DNA of 21,951 nucleotides, taken from IMG/VR virus record IMGVR_UViG_3300033994_001890, positions 1-21,951 of that record; one strand, written 5' to 3'. Origin of the DNA: a virus. Positions 1 to 5,928 of this stretch are shown here, one piece after another. The position numbers were made by a program, and so were the translations under genes. The notes beneath the pieces were generated by a model that had not been told where the DNA came from, did not search any database, and saw only the letters and a program-made list of their open reading frames with translations. The first letter of the stretch is position 1; every line of letters begins with the position of its first letter.

Positions 1-97
1 CGTGATACCAGGGGTGATACACGGTCGCCGTAGCTTGCCTGGCATCGGCTGGCGCGTGAGTGGCTGCCAGCAACCACAGAAAAACAAGCCGTCTCAT
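1..97 (-). CDS. Partial secreted protein, N-terminus only
   Basis: Only the first 32 codons lie in the window; the gene runs off the left edge. The N-terminus (MRRLVFLWLLAATHAPADA) is a textbook signal peptide: two arginines, a hydrophobic stretch and a small-residue cleavage region. The mature start then reads roughly RQATATVYHPWYH. The start ATG overlaps the stop of the upstream gene as ATGA, and an AAGGTG-like ribosome site sits seven bases before it, so translation is probably coupled. The post-cleavage ATVYHPWYH loosely recalls the start of double-psi beta-barrel (RlpA-like) or other wall-acting proteins, but too little is visible to name it. An envelope or lysis role is only a guess. 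Confidence 0.7.
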   Translation of the reverse strand, partial: MRRLVFLWLLAATHAPADARQATATVYHPWYH

Positions 98-504
98 GCT
101 GGCACCTTGCGTGAGGGCTGAGCTTTGCCGGCATCCGATCGCGTCTTGCGTGGGGCACCCTTGCTGGCACGGGTCCTACTGACTGGGGCTTTAGGTGGTT
201 CCGGTGTGCGCGGAATAATTCCCGTAGCTTGTGGAAAAAGTTCTGCGGGTATGTCGGCCCCACCGTTGAGGGCTTGGGACGCACGCCAGTAAGGCACAAG
301 CTCGCGCCACACCTGTAGCGGGCCTTCTTTACCGTGGGCGGCCTGCAGAGCCAGCAAATCAGCCCAGTCTGAAGCTTCGATGCTGGAGCGCTCAACTGCC
401 CAGCGGAGGTCGCGCAGGTGACGCTTCTCAAGTCGCAACTGTTCGCGCTCAGCTTCGCGGGCTTCACGCTGGCGCCCCTTAGTCGTCCACTCGCCTCCGG
501 TCAC
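94..504 (-). CDS. Hypothetical charged protein, middle gene of minus-strand operon
   Basis: A 136-residue protein that I do not recognise. A longer reading from GTG at 525 exists, but GTG at 504 is preferred. It is preceded by a good GGAGG site seven bases upstream, and it overlaps the upstream stop as GTGA, as the next gene does with ATGA. Residues about 7-40 are a highly charged Arg/Glu helix (REAREAEREQLRLEKRHLRD), a possible coiled coil. The middle is Trp-rich (DWADLL, VWRELVPYW). The C-terminal 35 residues are Pro/Lys/Arg-rich and look disordered and basic, possibly nucleic-acid binding. It is the second of three coupled genes, the last of which encodes a secreted product. Confidence 0.65.
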   Translation of the reverse strand: MTGGEWTTKGRQREAREAEREQLRLEKRHLRDLRWAVERSSIEASDWADLLALQAAHGKEGPLQVWRELVPYWRASQALNGGADIPAELFPQATGIIPRTPEPPKAPVSRTRASKGAPRKTRSDAGKAQPSRKVPA

Positions 505-773
505 GAGAGAACCTCCCGCACCCACGCTTCACACTGCAGCTGGCACGCTGCTACAGCATCCGGCGCCAATTCCTGCCGTTCAAAGGTTCCACCAGTCAGG
601 CAAAGCCCTTCGCCAGCCGGGATGCCTTGGAACGTCGACAGGTAGTAGGCCGAGCACTCGATCCCACCGGGATACCGGAACACGACAATCGGTTCCGGGT
701 GCCCAGCTGGGATTCTGTGAATCGCTTCAAGATGCACCGAGAGGGTTTGCCCCTGGCGCGTGGTGGTTTGCAT
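501..773 (-). CDS. Hypothetical protein, first gene of minus-strand operon
   Basis: A 90-residue protein with no family I recognise. The open frame extends to 965, but the ATG at 773 is chosen. Its first 14 bases, ATGCAAACCACCAC, are identical to those of the diverging gene at 880, so both proteins start MQTTT, and the extended reading would overlap that gene. ATG at 806 is an alternative. The sequence has a beta-rich core (IVVFRYPGGIECSAYYLS) and four cysteines, including a CQLQC pair near the C-terminus. A TAATGT hexamer lies 29 bases upstream as a possible -10. It heads the operon containing the genes at 504 and 97. Confidence 0.6.
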   Translation of the reverse strand: MQTTTRQGQTLSVHLEAIHRIPAGHPEPIVVFRYPGGIECSAYYLSTFQGIPAGEGLCLTGGTFERQELAPDAVAACQLQCEAWVREVLS

Positions 774-893
774 GGTGCCCGATGGGTGAGGGATACCCTG
801 CGACATTAGCGCAGCGGTCAACCCTTGCCAGCTGGCTCTGATGTAGTATTGTGGGGAAGTAACCAAGGCACATCCTGCCATGCAAACCACCAC
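760..893. repeat. Perfect 16-nt inverted repeat containing both start codons
   Basis: GTGGTGGTTTGCATGG at 760-775 is the exact reverse complement of CCATGCAAACCACCAC at 878-893. Each arm contains the start codon and first codons of one of the two diverging genes, so both messages have the same initiation region. Confidence 0.85.
774..879. promoter_or_regulatory. Divergent control region between two operons
   Basis: This 106-bp gap separates the minus-strand operon (start 773) from the plus-strand gene at 880. Candidate -10 hexamers are TAGTAT at 844-849 (plus) and TAATGT read leftward from about 808 (minus), each about 30 bases from its start codon. The leftward leader also has a CACCCAT element eight bases before its ATG, as in several plus-strand leaders. 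Both ends run into the 16-nt inverted repeat that contains the start codons. The promoters are inferred from sequence only. Confidence 0.4.
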
Positions 894-1737
894 ACCAAAA
901 GCCAGCCCAGCACTGCTGGAGCGTATCGGACGACTGGAGATTTGCTCCGGACATTGGGTCCTCATCCGAGACGGCGAACCCGAGACGGATTGTTCCCATC
1001 AGTGGCACCACACACCGGAGCGCCACCTAGAGACCTGCCTAGCTGAGCGCTGGCGCGATGTCTCCCTGGGTTTCGTTCCTTCCTATTGCGGCTGGAGTGA
1101 TTACGCCAGCACCGGCCTAGTGGGCAAGGCTAACTACAACGTCTTAACCGATCCCGCCAGCACACCCGACCCTTACGGTGGCATCCTCACCGTGGGCTAT
1201 GGGTGGAACGGATCCGGCGTTGTGCTGGATCTGCTGCGGGTCCCGGCAGACGTGCTTGAAACCGTAGAAGCGCTGGAGTCCTATCCGCTGATCTCTGAAG
1301 ATGAGCACTCCACACTGGAGATGGAGGAGATTGATCGGGCCTGGCAAGACTGCTACGCGTCAGACTGGCGCGATTCAATCCGGGATCAACTGGCTGCCTA
1401 CTGTCCTGAAGCGGTGCTGGAGCAAAACCAGTATGGGCCGAGCACCGCGAAGTATTGGGCCGATGATCAGCTGGACTCCCTGCCCGATGATCAGCTGGAG
1501 CGCGATCTGCTGGAGCTTTTCAACGCTTGCCGCGAAATGGTCGGCGAGGAATGGGAAGTGCAGGACCTGAGCACTGGCGCCTACATCAGACTGGAGCGGA
1601 TCGCCGCAGGAATCGACCGCCTGGATCTCGTGGCGCTAACCGGCCTGGCACTGCTACCACTCGATCAAGAATGGCGCCGGGAGTCCTATCCGTGGCCGGA
1701 CGGCTCCCGCGACGCACTGGCGCCGGCCTTGGCTTGA
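880..1737 (+). CDS. Hypothetical acidic phage protein, 285 aa
   Basis: A soluble, acidic, Trp- and Asp/Glu-rich protein of 285 residues, without a signal peptide or membrane segment. The central part (LESYPLISEDEHSTLEMEE, then a WQDCYASDWRDSIRDQL segment) resembles conserved but uncharacterised proteins that I recall from actinobacteriophages. I cannot attach a function. A 15-nt direct repeat at 1461-1475 and 1485-1499 (24-nt period) encodes repeated DDQL motifs. The start ATG is fixed by the inverted repeat shared with the leftward gene. It is followed by a similarly uncharacterised gene at 1796 that has its own promoter-like sequence, suggesting an early or accessory module before the packaging genes. 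Confidence 0.75.
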   Translation: MQTTTPKASPALLERIGRLEICSGHWVLIRDGEPETDCSHQWHHTPERHLETCLAERWRDVSLGFVPSYCGWSDYASTGLVGKANYNVLTDPASTPDPYGGILTVGYGWNGSGVVLDLLRVPADVLETVEALESYPLISEDEHSTLEMEEIDRAWQDCYASDWRDSIRDQLAAYCPEAVLEQNQYGPSTAKYWADDQLDSLPDDQLERDLLELFNACREMVGEEWEVQDLSTGAYIRLERIAAGIDRLDLVALTGLALLPLDQEWRRESYPWPDGSRDALAPALA

Positions 1738-1763
1738 CGCCGGGCCGGATCCGGTTCTACACT
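1734..1763 (+). promoter_or_regulatory. Probable promoter for gene at 1796
   Basis: TTGACG (1734-1739) and TACACT (1758-1763) are separated by 18 bp, the clearest -35/-10 pair in the window. The -10 ends 32 bases before the ATG at 1796. The -35 overlaps the stop codon of the preceding gene. Confidence 0.6.
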
Positions 1764-1795
1764 CTCACACGAGACCCCACCCATAGGCTCACACC

Positions 1796-2185
1796 ATGAT
1801 CACAACCACAGAAACCCACGCTGCCGCTAACGCCGCTGCATGGTGCGAAACCATCCTGTCCCAGCTGGATCGCCTTAAGGCTGCCTGCCGCGAATCGGAC
1901 GACGCGTATGAGGCTATCCGGCAAGAGATCCAAGAATCACCGCTAAGCCTCTCAGTGCGCAGCCACTGGGTCGACTTGGGCGAACCGCTTAAGCCTGCTC
2001 AGTTTTGCATCCTGTTGAGCACCGGAGGGCCTGGCCTACGTATTGTCGGCGGACTGGGGCGGTTCAACTGTCCGGAGGATGCCCGTATGGAGTATCAGGA
2101 TTGGGGCACCCCGTGGACTGAGTACCGCGCTATCGGTTCTGTGGTGTTGGATTCTTGGGCTGCGCAGTTCTGGTGGGGTGACTGA
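1796..2185 (+). CDS. Hypothetical phage protein, 129 aa
   Basis: An unrecognised 129-residue protein. Residues about 1-50 are predicted helical and charged. The C-terminal half has a conserved-looking, aromatic-rich pattern (RFNCPEDARMEYQDWGTPWTEY, ending in WAAQFWWGD). That pattern resembles small uncharacterised proteins I recall from tailed phages, so it is likely a real family without assigned function. It has its own promoter-like sequence upstream and an intrinsic terminator immediately downstream, so it appears to be a single-gene transcription unit. The leader carries the CACCCATAG element found in other leaders here. There is no obvious Shine-Dalgarno. Confidence 0.7.
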   Translation: MITTTETHAAANAAAWCETILSQLDRLKAACRESDDAYEAIRQEIQESPLSLSVRSHWVDLGEPLKPAQFCILLSTGGPGLRIVGGLGRFNCPEDARMEYQDWGTPWTEYRAIGSVVLDSWAAQFWWGD

Positions 2186-2207
2186 TTCCGTTACCTACCG
2201 ATCAACG

Positions 2208-2231
2208 GCCCGGCCAGTAGGTCGGGCTTTT
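2208..2231 (+). terminator. Intrinsic terminator after gene at 1796
   Basis: An 8-bp stem (GCCCGGCC with GGTCGGGC, one G-T pair) closes an AGTA tetraloop and is followed by TTTT. It lies 22 bases after the stop codon at 2185. Confidence 0.7.
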
Positions 2232-2279
2232 CGCTGCAAACGTGACAGCAGGAGAGGTTAGCATTGACCCATAGAGTTT

Positions 2280-2744
2280 GTGACTCAAACGGTGCCCGAT
2301 TCTGACAAGTTGGAAGTAACAAAACCGACGACCGTTGCTAATGACGAGTCGAAGCGCTGGCGCGGTGGTAAGGGGTCGAGCGTACGTGTAGAAGAACGGG
2401 CGAATTGGTGTTACGCGGAGATTCTGAATGGTGGCACGCGTAGGCAGATCACGCAGAAACTAGCGGATCGCTTCGGGGTGTCTGTGCGCACGGCAGACGA
2501 CGACTACAGCCGCGCAGCAGAGATGCTGAAAACGGAGCAAATTGCCACACGAGGCGATCTGCTGAACCAAATACAGGCATTGCGCCTTTCTGCCTGTCGT
2601 AAGGCGATGGCAAAAGGTCAGCTGCAGACTGTGGCGATGCTGCTCAAAGATATGGGTGCGGTCATTGGCGAGGCTGCACCCGAGCAGCAGGCAGCCGCTG
2701 CCCCTACGCTCAACATCACGGTTGAAGACAAGCGCCAGGGCTAG
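2280..2744 (+). CDS. Probable terminase small subunit
   Basis: A 154-residue protein starting at GTG. Residues about 38-82 form a helix-turn-helix of the small-terminase type (EILNGGTRRQITQKLADRF then VSVRTADDDYSRAAEML). A helical segment (about 90-130) with QALRLSACRKAMAKGQLQTVAMLLKDMG follows, the usual oligomerisation region. Small terminases recognise packaging-site DNA and load the large subunit. The location, two tiny genes before the large terminase, agrees. The start is preceded by ACCCATAG, shared with other leaders, and a TAGCAT hexamer 15 bases upstream. The assignment rests on fold-like pattern, length and neighbourhood; another DNA-binding phage protein cannot be excluded. Confidence 0.75.
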   Translation: MTQTVPDSDKLEVTKPTTVANDESKRWRGGKGSSVRVEERANWCYAEILNGGTRRQITQKLADRFGVSVRTADDDYSRAAEMLKTEQIATRGDLLNQIQALRLSACRKAMAKGQLQTVAMLLKDMGAVIGEAAPEQQAAAAPTLNITVEDKRQG

Positions 2745-2751
2745 GCATTCA

Positions 2752-2774
2752 GCCATTCACGCTTGCCATTCACG
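2752..2774. repeat. Tandem 10-nt direct repeat GCCATTCACG
   Basis: GCCATTCACG occurs at 2752-2761 and 2765-2774, a 13-nt period, in the 73-bp gap between the small terminase and the next small gene. It sits just upstream of a TAGTGT hexamer and could be a protein-binding site, but its function is unknown. Confidence 0.6.
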
Positions 2775-2817
2775 GGATAGTGTGCAACAATAGCAGGCAA
2801 GCTCACCGCGCTTTCTC

Positions 2818-2964
2818 ATGTCTTCCCGCCTTTTCACCTTGGCCGCAGTGCTGACCGCTTGCGGTGTGCTCGCCATGGGTGCCGACAATGCAAACCAGCT
2901 GGCACGCTGTGAGTCTGCCGGTCGATCGGCTGATGAATGTCGACTGGTGGTTCTTGGTCGCTAG
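2818..2964 (+). CDS. Small secreted lipoprotein candidate, 48 aa
   Basis: A 48-residue protein with an N-terminal hydrophobic export signal (residues 4-20) ending in a good lipobox, L-T-A-C (Cys15), so it may be lipidated. The remaining mature part has a cysteine pair in the pattern RCESAGRSADECRLVVLGR (C31 and C41). Cys-paired tiny exported proteins of this kind recur in phages, but I know no function. It lies between the terminase subunit genes with a second small membrane protein downstream. That arrangement could suit superinfection exclusion or lysis regulation, which is inference only. The start has no clear Shine-Dalgarno. Confidence 0.55.
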   Translation: MSSRLFTLAAVLTACGVLAMGADNANQLARCESAGRSADECRLVVLGR

Positions 2965-3032
2965 CGGCTTGTGCCAATTGGCGATCCGGTACAACTCCGT
3001 CCGGATTGCTCGCAATCGGCCACCAAATCGAC

Positions 3033-3038
3033 TAGACT
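3033..3038 (+). promoter_or_regulatory. TAGACT -10-like box for gene at 3068
   Basis: CTAGACT ends 29 bases before the ATG. It is one of a set of TA-N-N-CT boxes at similar distances before non-coupled genes. No convincing -35 is visible. A hairpin (ATCCGG with CCGGAT) lies just upstream. Confidence 0.4.
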
Positions 3039-3067
3039 CACACAGTAACGCTCACCCATAGCGAACC

Positions 3068-3235
3068 ATGACCTCAGTCCCCAGCCGCGCTACCAAGGCT
3101 CAACTGTGCGAGATCCTCTCCACCACCATTGAGCAAAGGAACCGCGCACTGCACACTGCAGCCCAGAGTCAGGAACAGGCCACCACAGCACTGATCATCA
3201 CCATCGTTGCATTCTGCCTAGGGTTGCTGTTCTGA
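3068..3235 (+). CDS. Small C-terminal tail-anchored membrane protein, 55 aa
   Basis: A 55-residue protein with a charged, helical, cytoplasmic-like N-terminus (residues 1-38). A single hydrophobic segment at the very C-terminus (TALIITIVAFCLGLLF) is a tail-anchor topology. The ATG follows CACCCATAG by six bases, and a -10-like TAGACT lies upstream. A strong terminator begins eight bases after the stop, so this is a discrete unit. Topology and size resemble small phage membrane proteins such as holin-like or exclusion proteins, but a single segment without other hallmarks is not enough to call a holin. Confidence 0.6.
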   Translation: MTSVPSRATKAQLCEILSTTIEQRNRALHTAAQSQEQATTALIITIVAFCLGLLF

Positions 3236-3243
3236 TCACGCCG

Positions 3244-3270
3244 AGCCGGGGGGCGACCTCCGGCTTTTTT
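3244..3270 (+). terminator. Intrinsic terminator before terL
   Basis: A 9-bp stem (AGCCGGGGG with CCTCCGGCT, one G-T pair) closes a GCGA tetraloop and is followed by six T. It should separate the small-gene units from terminase large subunit transcription. Confidence 0.85.
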
Positions 3271-3359
3271 GTGCCGTGGGCGGCACCCAGGGAACCTACT
3301 GGCATATCCTCAATTTCTTCTTCTGTACTACACCGGGGGCAGGGGTTCAAATCCTGTAC

Positions 3360-3385
3360 TACCCTAGAAGGTACCCATACCCCAA
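3360..3385 (+). promoter_or_regulatory. Probable -10 and leader element of terL
   Basis: TACCCT at 3360-3365 ends 23 bases before the terL ATG. It is followed by CCCATACCCCAA (3374-3385), a 12-base string also present in the leader of the tail chaperone gene (13094-13105). No good Shine-Dalgarno is seen. Immediately upstream is a tRNA T-arm-like string (see findings). Confidence 0.4.
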
Positions 3386-3388
3386 AAA

Positions 3389-4639
3389 ATGCCCGATTCT
3401 GCTGGAGCACTCACCCTTCGCTACGCGCAAGGCGAAGTATTTTCCAGCCGAAAACGCTTCAGAGTGTTGGTAGCTGGCCGAAGGTTCGGCAAAAGTTATC
3501 TGTCATGTATCGAGTTATTGCGTGGGGCGATCGAAAGGCCGGGCGAAACTTTTTTCTATGCCGCGCCTACATACCGGATGGCGAAAGACATTGCCTGGAA
3601 GGTAATGAAACGCCTCGTCCCGAAAGCTTGGATCAAAGCAAAGAACGAGACCGACCTCAAGATCGAGCTAGTGAACGGCTCGACCATCGAACTGAAGGGC
3701 ACTGAAAACGCAATGGCCCTCCGAGGCCGCAGCTTGGCTGGCGTGGTGCTAGACGAAGCCGCCTTCATGGACGCCGAGGTCTGGTTCGAGGTAATCCGCC
3801 CCGCCCTTGCGGACAAACAAGGCTGGGCACTATTCATCTCCACCCCGGATGGCACCGCCAGCTGGTTTTACGACCTCTGGTGCTATTGCGAGGAAGGCGA
3901 TAAGGACTGGCAGCGGTGGCAATTCACCACGATTGACGGCGATAACGTCCCACCGGAAGAAATCGAAGCCGCCCGCGCCCAACTCGACCCCCGCACCTTC
4001 CGCCAAGAATTCGAAGCCAGCTTCGAGAATCTCAGCGGTCTTGTTGCTGTTTCATTCGGCGACGACAACATCGATAAACAAGTCCAAGACCTACCCGTTT
4101 TACCCCTATTGCTTGGAGTGGACTTCAATGTGAGTCCGATGACGGCTGTCTGCGCCGTCAAAAAAGGCGAAGACTTGTGGGTATTTGACGAGATCGTACT
4201 GACTGGTGGAGCGACCACCTGGGACCTCTGCGAGGAGGTCCAGAACCGCTTTGGCGTAGAGCGCCGCGTGATCGCCTGCCCGGACCCTACAGGAGGCGCC
4301 AGGAAGACCTCAGGCGTTGGCGCAACCGACCACAACATCCTCCGCAAATCCGGTTTTACGGTCTCCAGCCCCCGATCTCCCTGGGCCATTCGTGACAAAA
4401 TCACGGCTGTCAACACAGCGCTGCTAGATGCGTCTGGACGCCGCCGGTTATTTATAAATCCAAAATGCAAAGAGTTAATTAAGTCTCTACGCACACTCAC
4501 ATACGCACCCAATTCACAACTACCCAACAAAAATTTAGGTGTAGATCATAGTTTTGACGCTCTGGGCTATATGTGTTTGCAGGTATTTAACCTTGCAAAA
4601 GGTGAAAACATCGGAAAAACTAACTATAGAGTTTGGTAG
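3389..4639 (+). CDS. terL: Terminase large subunit (packaging ATPase-nuclease)
   Basis: A 416-residue packaging motor. The ATPase domain shows a Walker A motif AGRRFGKS (residues 29-36), Walker B VVLDEA (119-124, with D122 and E123) and a coupling motif FISTPDG (149-155). The RNase-H-like nuclease domain has GVDFNVSP (D245), a second acidic site CPDP (D299) and DHSFDALGY (D386, D390), a plausible metal-binding set. It cuts concatemeric DNA and pumps it through the portal. It is compact compared with typical 450-550 residue homologues because the N-terminal adenine-binding region is short. The last 60 codons or so (about 4440-4639) are visibly AT-richer than the rest, next to an HNH endonuclease gene whose 3' end overlaps by 20 bases. 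Confidence 0.95.
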   Translation: MPDSAGALTLRYAQGEVFSSRKRFRVLVAGRRFGKSYLSCIELLRGAIERPGETFFYAAPTYRMAKDIAWKVMKRLVPKAWIKAKNETDLKIELVNGSTIELKGTENAMALRGRSLAGVVLDEAAFMDAEVWFEVIRPALADKQGWALFISTPDGTASWFYDLWCYCEEGDKDWQRWQFTTIDGDNVPPEEIEAARAQLDPRTFRQEFEASFENLSGLVAVSFGDDNIDKQVQDLPVLPLLLGVDFNVSPMTAVCAVKKGEDLWVFDEIVLTGGATTWDLCEEVQNRFGVERRVIACPDPTGGARKTSGVGATDHNILRKSGFTVSSPRSPWAIRDKITAVNTALLDASGRRRLFINPKCKELIKSLRTLTYAPNSQLPNKNLGVDHSFDALGYMCLQVFNLAKGENIGKTNYRVW

Positions 4640-5129
4640 CATTTACCTCTTTTTGTCTAGCACGCCACGCACGCATTTTGGCCCTGTTATTGCACCGTTT
4701 GCAGCAAAATTTTTGCCTAAAATTAGTAGGTTTAAACTCGCTGAAGCACTCCGTGCACTGAAGGATGCCCTTGCTTGCCATAAGCGCGTCAAAATGCTCT
4801 TTATGCCATTTACTGCCCTCTTCCGATTTATGCCAAGCTTTTGCTGCCTCTTTACCTAATTGTTGAATAGTACGCATATGTTCTTTTGCTCTTTCCGTGG
4901 AACTGTGCGCGCGTACGTGCTCCTTTCCATCTACAAGCTGTAAGTTGTCGATCTCATTATTTCGCCGGTTTTGGTCGATGTGATGCACGTGGTGGCCAGC
5001 TGGGACGGGGCCGTTATGGGCTTCCCACACATCTACATGAAGCCTCCGTGGCGCAACAAGTCCTTTGTGCCTCGCGTAGTACCGCCCGTCCCAGTAATAC
5101 TCATGCTCACCGACTGTTATCCGGTCCAT
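4620..5129 (-). CDS. HNH endonuclease, probably homing type
   Basis: A 169-residue protein on the opposite strand to its neighbours. It has an HNH_3-type core at about residues 28-75 (LHVDVWEAHNGPVPAGHHVHHIDQ, then NNEIDNLQLV) with catalytic-type histidines H49/H50 and the asparagine NEIDNL. The C-terminal half carries a likely zinc-binding knuckle (C125-x2-C128 and C142/C143, C146) followed by a basic tail. Such free-standing enzymes often sit next to conserved phage genes, cut alleles lacking them and spread by repair. Its 3' end invades the terL 3' end, and its base composition is AT-richer than the surrounding genes, consistent with acquisition. TACCCT lies 23 bases before the ATG. A packaging-associated HNH role is the alternative. 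Confidence 0.9.
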   Translation of the reverse strand: MDRITVGEHEYYWDGRYYARHKGLVAPRRLHVDVWEAHNGPVPAGHHVHHIDQNRRNNEIDNLQLVDGKEHVRAHSSTERAKEHMRTIQQLGKEAAKAWHKSEEGSKWHKEHFDALMASKGILQCTECFSEFKPTNFRQKFCCKRCNNRAKMRAWRARQKEVNATKLYS

Positions 5130-5152
5130 TGGATGCGCTAGGTAGATGCTTT

Positions 5153-5158
5153 AGGGTA
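5153..5158 (-). promoter_or_regulatory. TACCCT -10-like box of the HNH gene
   Basis: On the minus strand TACCCT ends 23 bases before the HNH start at 5129, the same sequence and spacing as upstream of terL. Confidence 0.35.
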
Positions 5159-5214
5159 CAGGAACGGCATAAATCCGTCAACCCCCGTAAGCTGTGTTTA
5201 CTTGCCCTGCAGAT

Positions 5215-5382
5215 ATGGCTAAAAAGCCCACTAAAGGCCAGAAGAAGGTGGAAAAAGTCATGTCCGAGTACAAATCTGGCGCACTGAAGTCCAGCTCGGG
5301 CAAAAAAGTAACCAACCGCAAGCAGGCCGTGGCGATTGCCATGTCCGAGGCTGGCATGACCCGCAAAAAGCGCAAGAAGTAG
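5215..5382 (+). CDS. Small basic protein, DUF6496-like
   Basis: A 55-residue Lys-rich protein. The motif KVEKVMSEYKSGALKSSSGKKVTNRKQAVAIAMSEAG matches my memory of the DUF6496 family, found in phages and bacteria, with the typical segments VMxEYKxGxLKS, GKKVTNRKQAxAIAxSEA and a basic tail. An in-frame start 21 bases earlier exists, but ATG 5215 matches the family N-terminus (MAKKPTKGQKK). Function is unknown; charge suggests nucleic-acid contact. TAAGCT (5188-5193) is a candidate -10 ending 21 bases upstream. It heads a run of five small genes that ends at the portal. Confidence 0.8.
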   Translation: MAKKPTKGQKKVEKVMSEYKSGALKSSSGKKVTNRKQAVAIAMSEAGMTRKKRKK

Positions 5383-5386
5383 ACCG

Positions 5387-5563
5387 ATGGCACGCAAAAA
5401 ACCCGGCGACCCCGGCCTTTACGCCAACATCCAGGCAAAGCGGAAGCGCATCGCAGCCGGCAGCGGCGAAAAAATGCGCAAACCCGGCACTAAGGGTGCC
5501 CCCACCGCCGCTGCCTTCAAAGCCGCCGCCAAAACCGCCAAGCGACCTAAAGGTCGCAAATAA
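5387..5563 (+). CDS. Small basic phage protein, 58 aa
   Basis: A very basic 58-residue protein, with about a third of residues Lys/Arg, and an N-terminal half DPGLYANIQAKRKRIAAGSGE followed by KMRKPGTKGAPTAAAF. This resembles a short phage protein type with GLYANIxAKRxRI that is common near packaging and portal genes. I know no function. It begins four bases after the preceding stop codon, so the two genes are co-translated. The C-terminus is Ala/Lys-rich and likely disordered. Being too short, it is easily missed by gene callers. Confidence 0.75.
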   Translation: MARKKPGDPGLYANIQAKRKRIAAGSGEKMRKPGTKGAPTAAAFKAAAKTAKRPKGRK

Positions 5564-5577
5564 CCCGGAGATAAACC

Positions 5578-5928
5578 ATGGCCGCCAAAGCAATCACCAC
5601 TAAGGATTACTTCACCAACATCGTTGAATACACCGGCGCAAACTTGACCGCTGTAAACGACTGGATGGAAGTCTCCGCTCAGTCTTCCAGCTACACCTTT
5701 GCGGCCACTGTTACCGGCGGCGCCAACTTCCAACTAGCCCTGGAATGCAGTTTCAACGGTAACGGCAACTGGTTCACCATCGACAACGGCAAAACCATCA
5801 ATTCCAACGGCCAATACGTCTACTTCTATGACGGCAAACCTGCCGCCAAGATCCGTATGCGCATTGACTCCATCAGCTCTGGTACCCCCACGGTGGTACC
5901 CCACATTGCAGTCGCTTATCACGGCTAA
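5578..5928 (+). CDS. Hypothetical structural-type protein, 116 aa
   Basis: A 116-residue protein with alternating polar/hydrophobic beta-strand patterns, many Asn/Gly/Thr residues and almost no charged clusters (NFQLALECSFNGNGNWFTIDNG, YVYFYDGKPAAKIRMRIDSISSGT). This is typical of a beta-sandwich virion decoration or fibre-like protein. GGAG lies ten bases before ATG. It follows the basic small genes by 14 bases and overlaps the next start by one base (TAATG). A head decoration role is possible given the position just before the portal-scaffold-capsid block, but I do not recognise the family. Confidence 0.7.
   Translation: MAAKAITTKDYFTNIVEYTGANLTAVNDWMEVSAQSSSYTFAATVTGGANFQLALECSFNGNGNWFTIDNGKTINSNGQYVYFYDGKPAAKIRMRIDSISSGTPTVVPHIAVAYHG

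Noticed and set aside
94-525. GTG 525 as start of the middle leftward gene
   Set aside because: GTG 504 has GGAGG at ideal spacing and a GTGA overlap with the upstream stop, whereas 525 has no such support.
501-965. Longer start (965) for the leftward 90-residue gene
   Set aside because: It would overlap the diverging gene at 880 by 86 bases. The ATG at 773 lies in the shared initiation repeat. The apparent hydrophobic N-terminus of the long form is read through the control region.
1461-1499. Repeat pair as a possible CRISPR or iteron
   Set aside because: Only two 15-nt copies occur, in phase inside a coding region and encoding repeated DDQL; no array or origin features.
2818-3061. Alternative frames over the small lipoprotein gene (65- and 70-codon frames)
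   Set aside because: They lack signal, start context and protein-like composition, whereas the 48-codon frame has a clean export signal.
3271-3388. Complete tRNA gene upstream of terL
   Set aside because: Only a T-arm-like string is seen. No complementary acceptor 5' strand, D-arm or anticodon loop could be fitted.
3883-4530. 215-codon open frame antisense to terL
   Set aside because: It lies wholly opposite the catalytic nuclease region of terL, and its Ser/Arg/Pro-rich product shows no motif.
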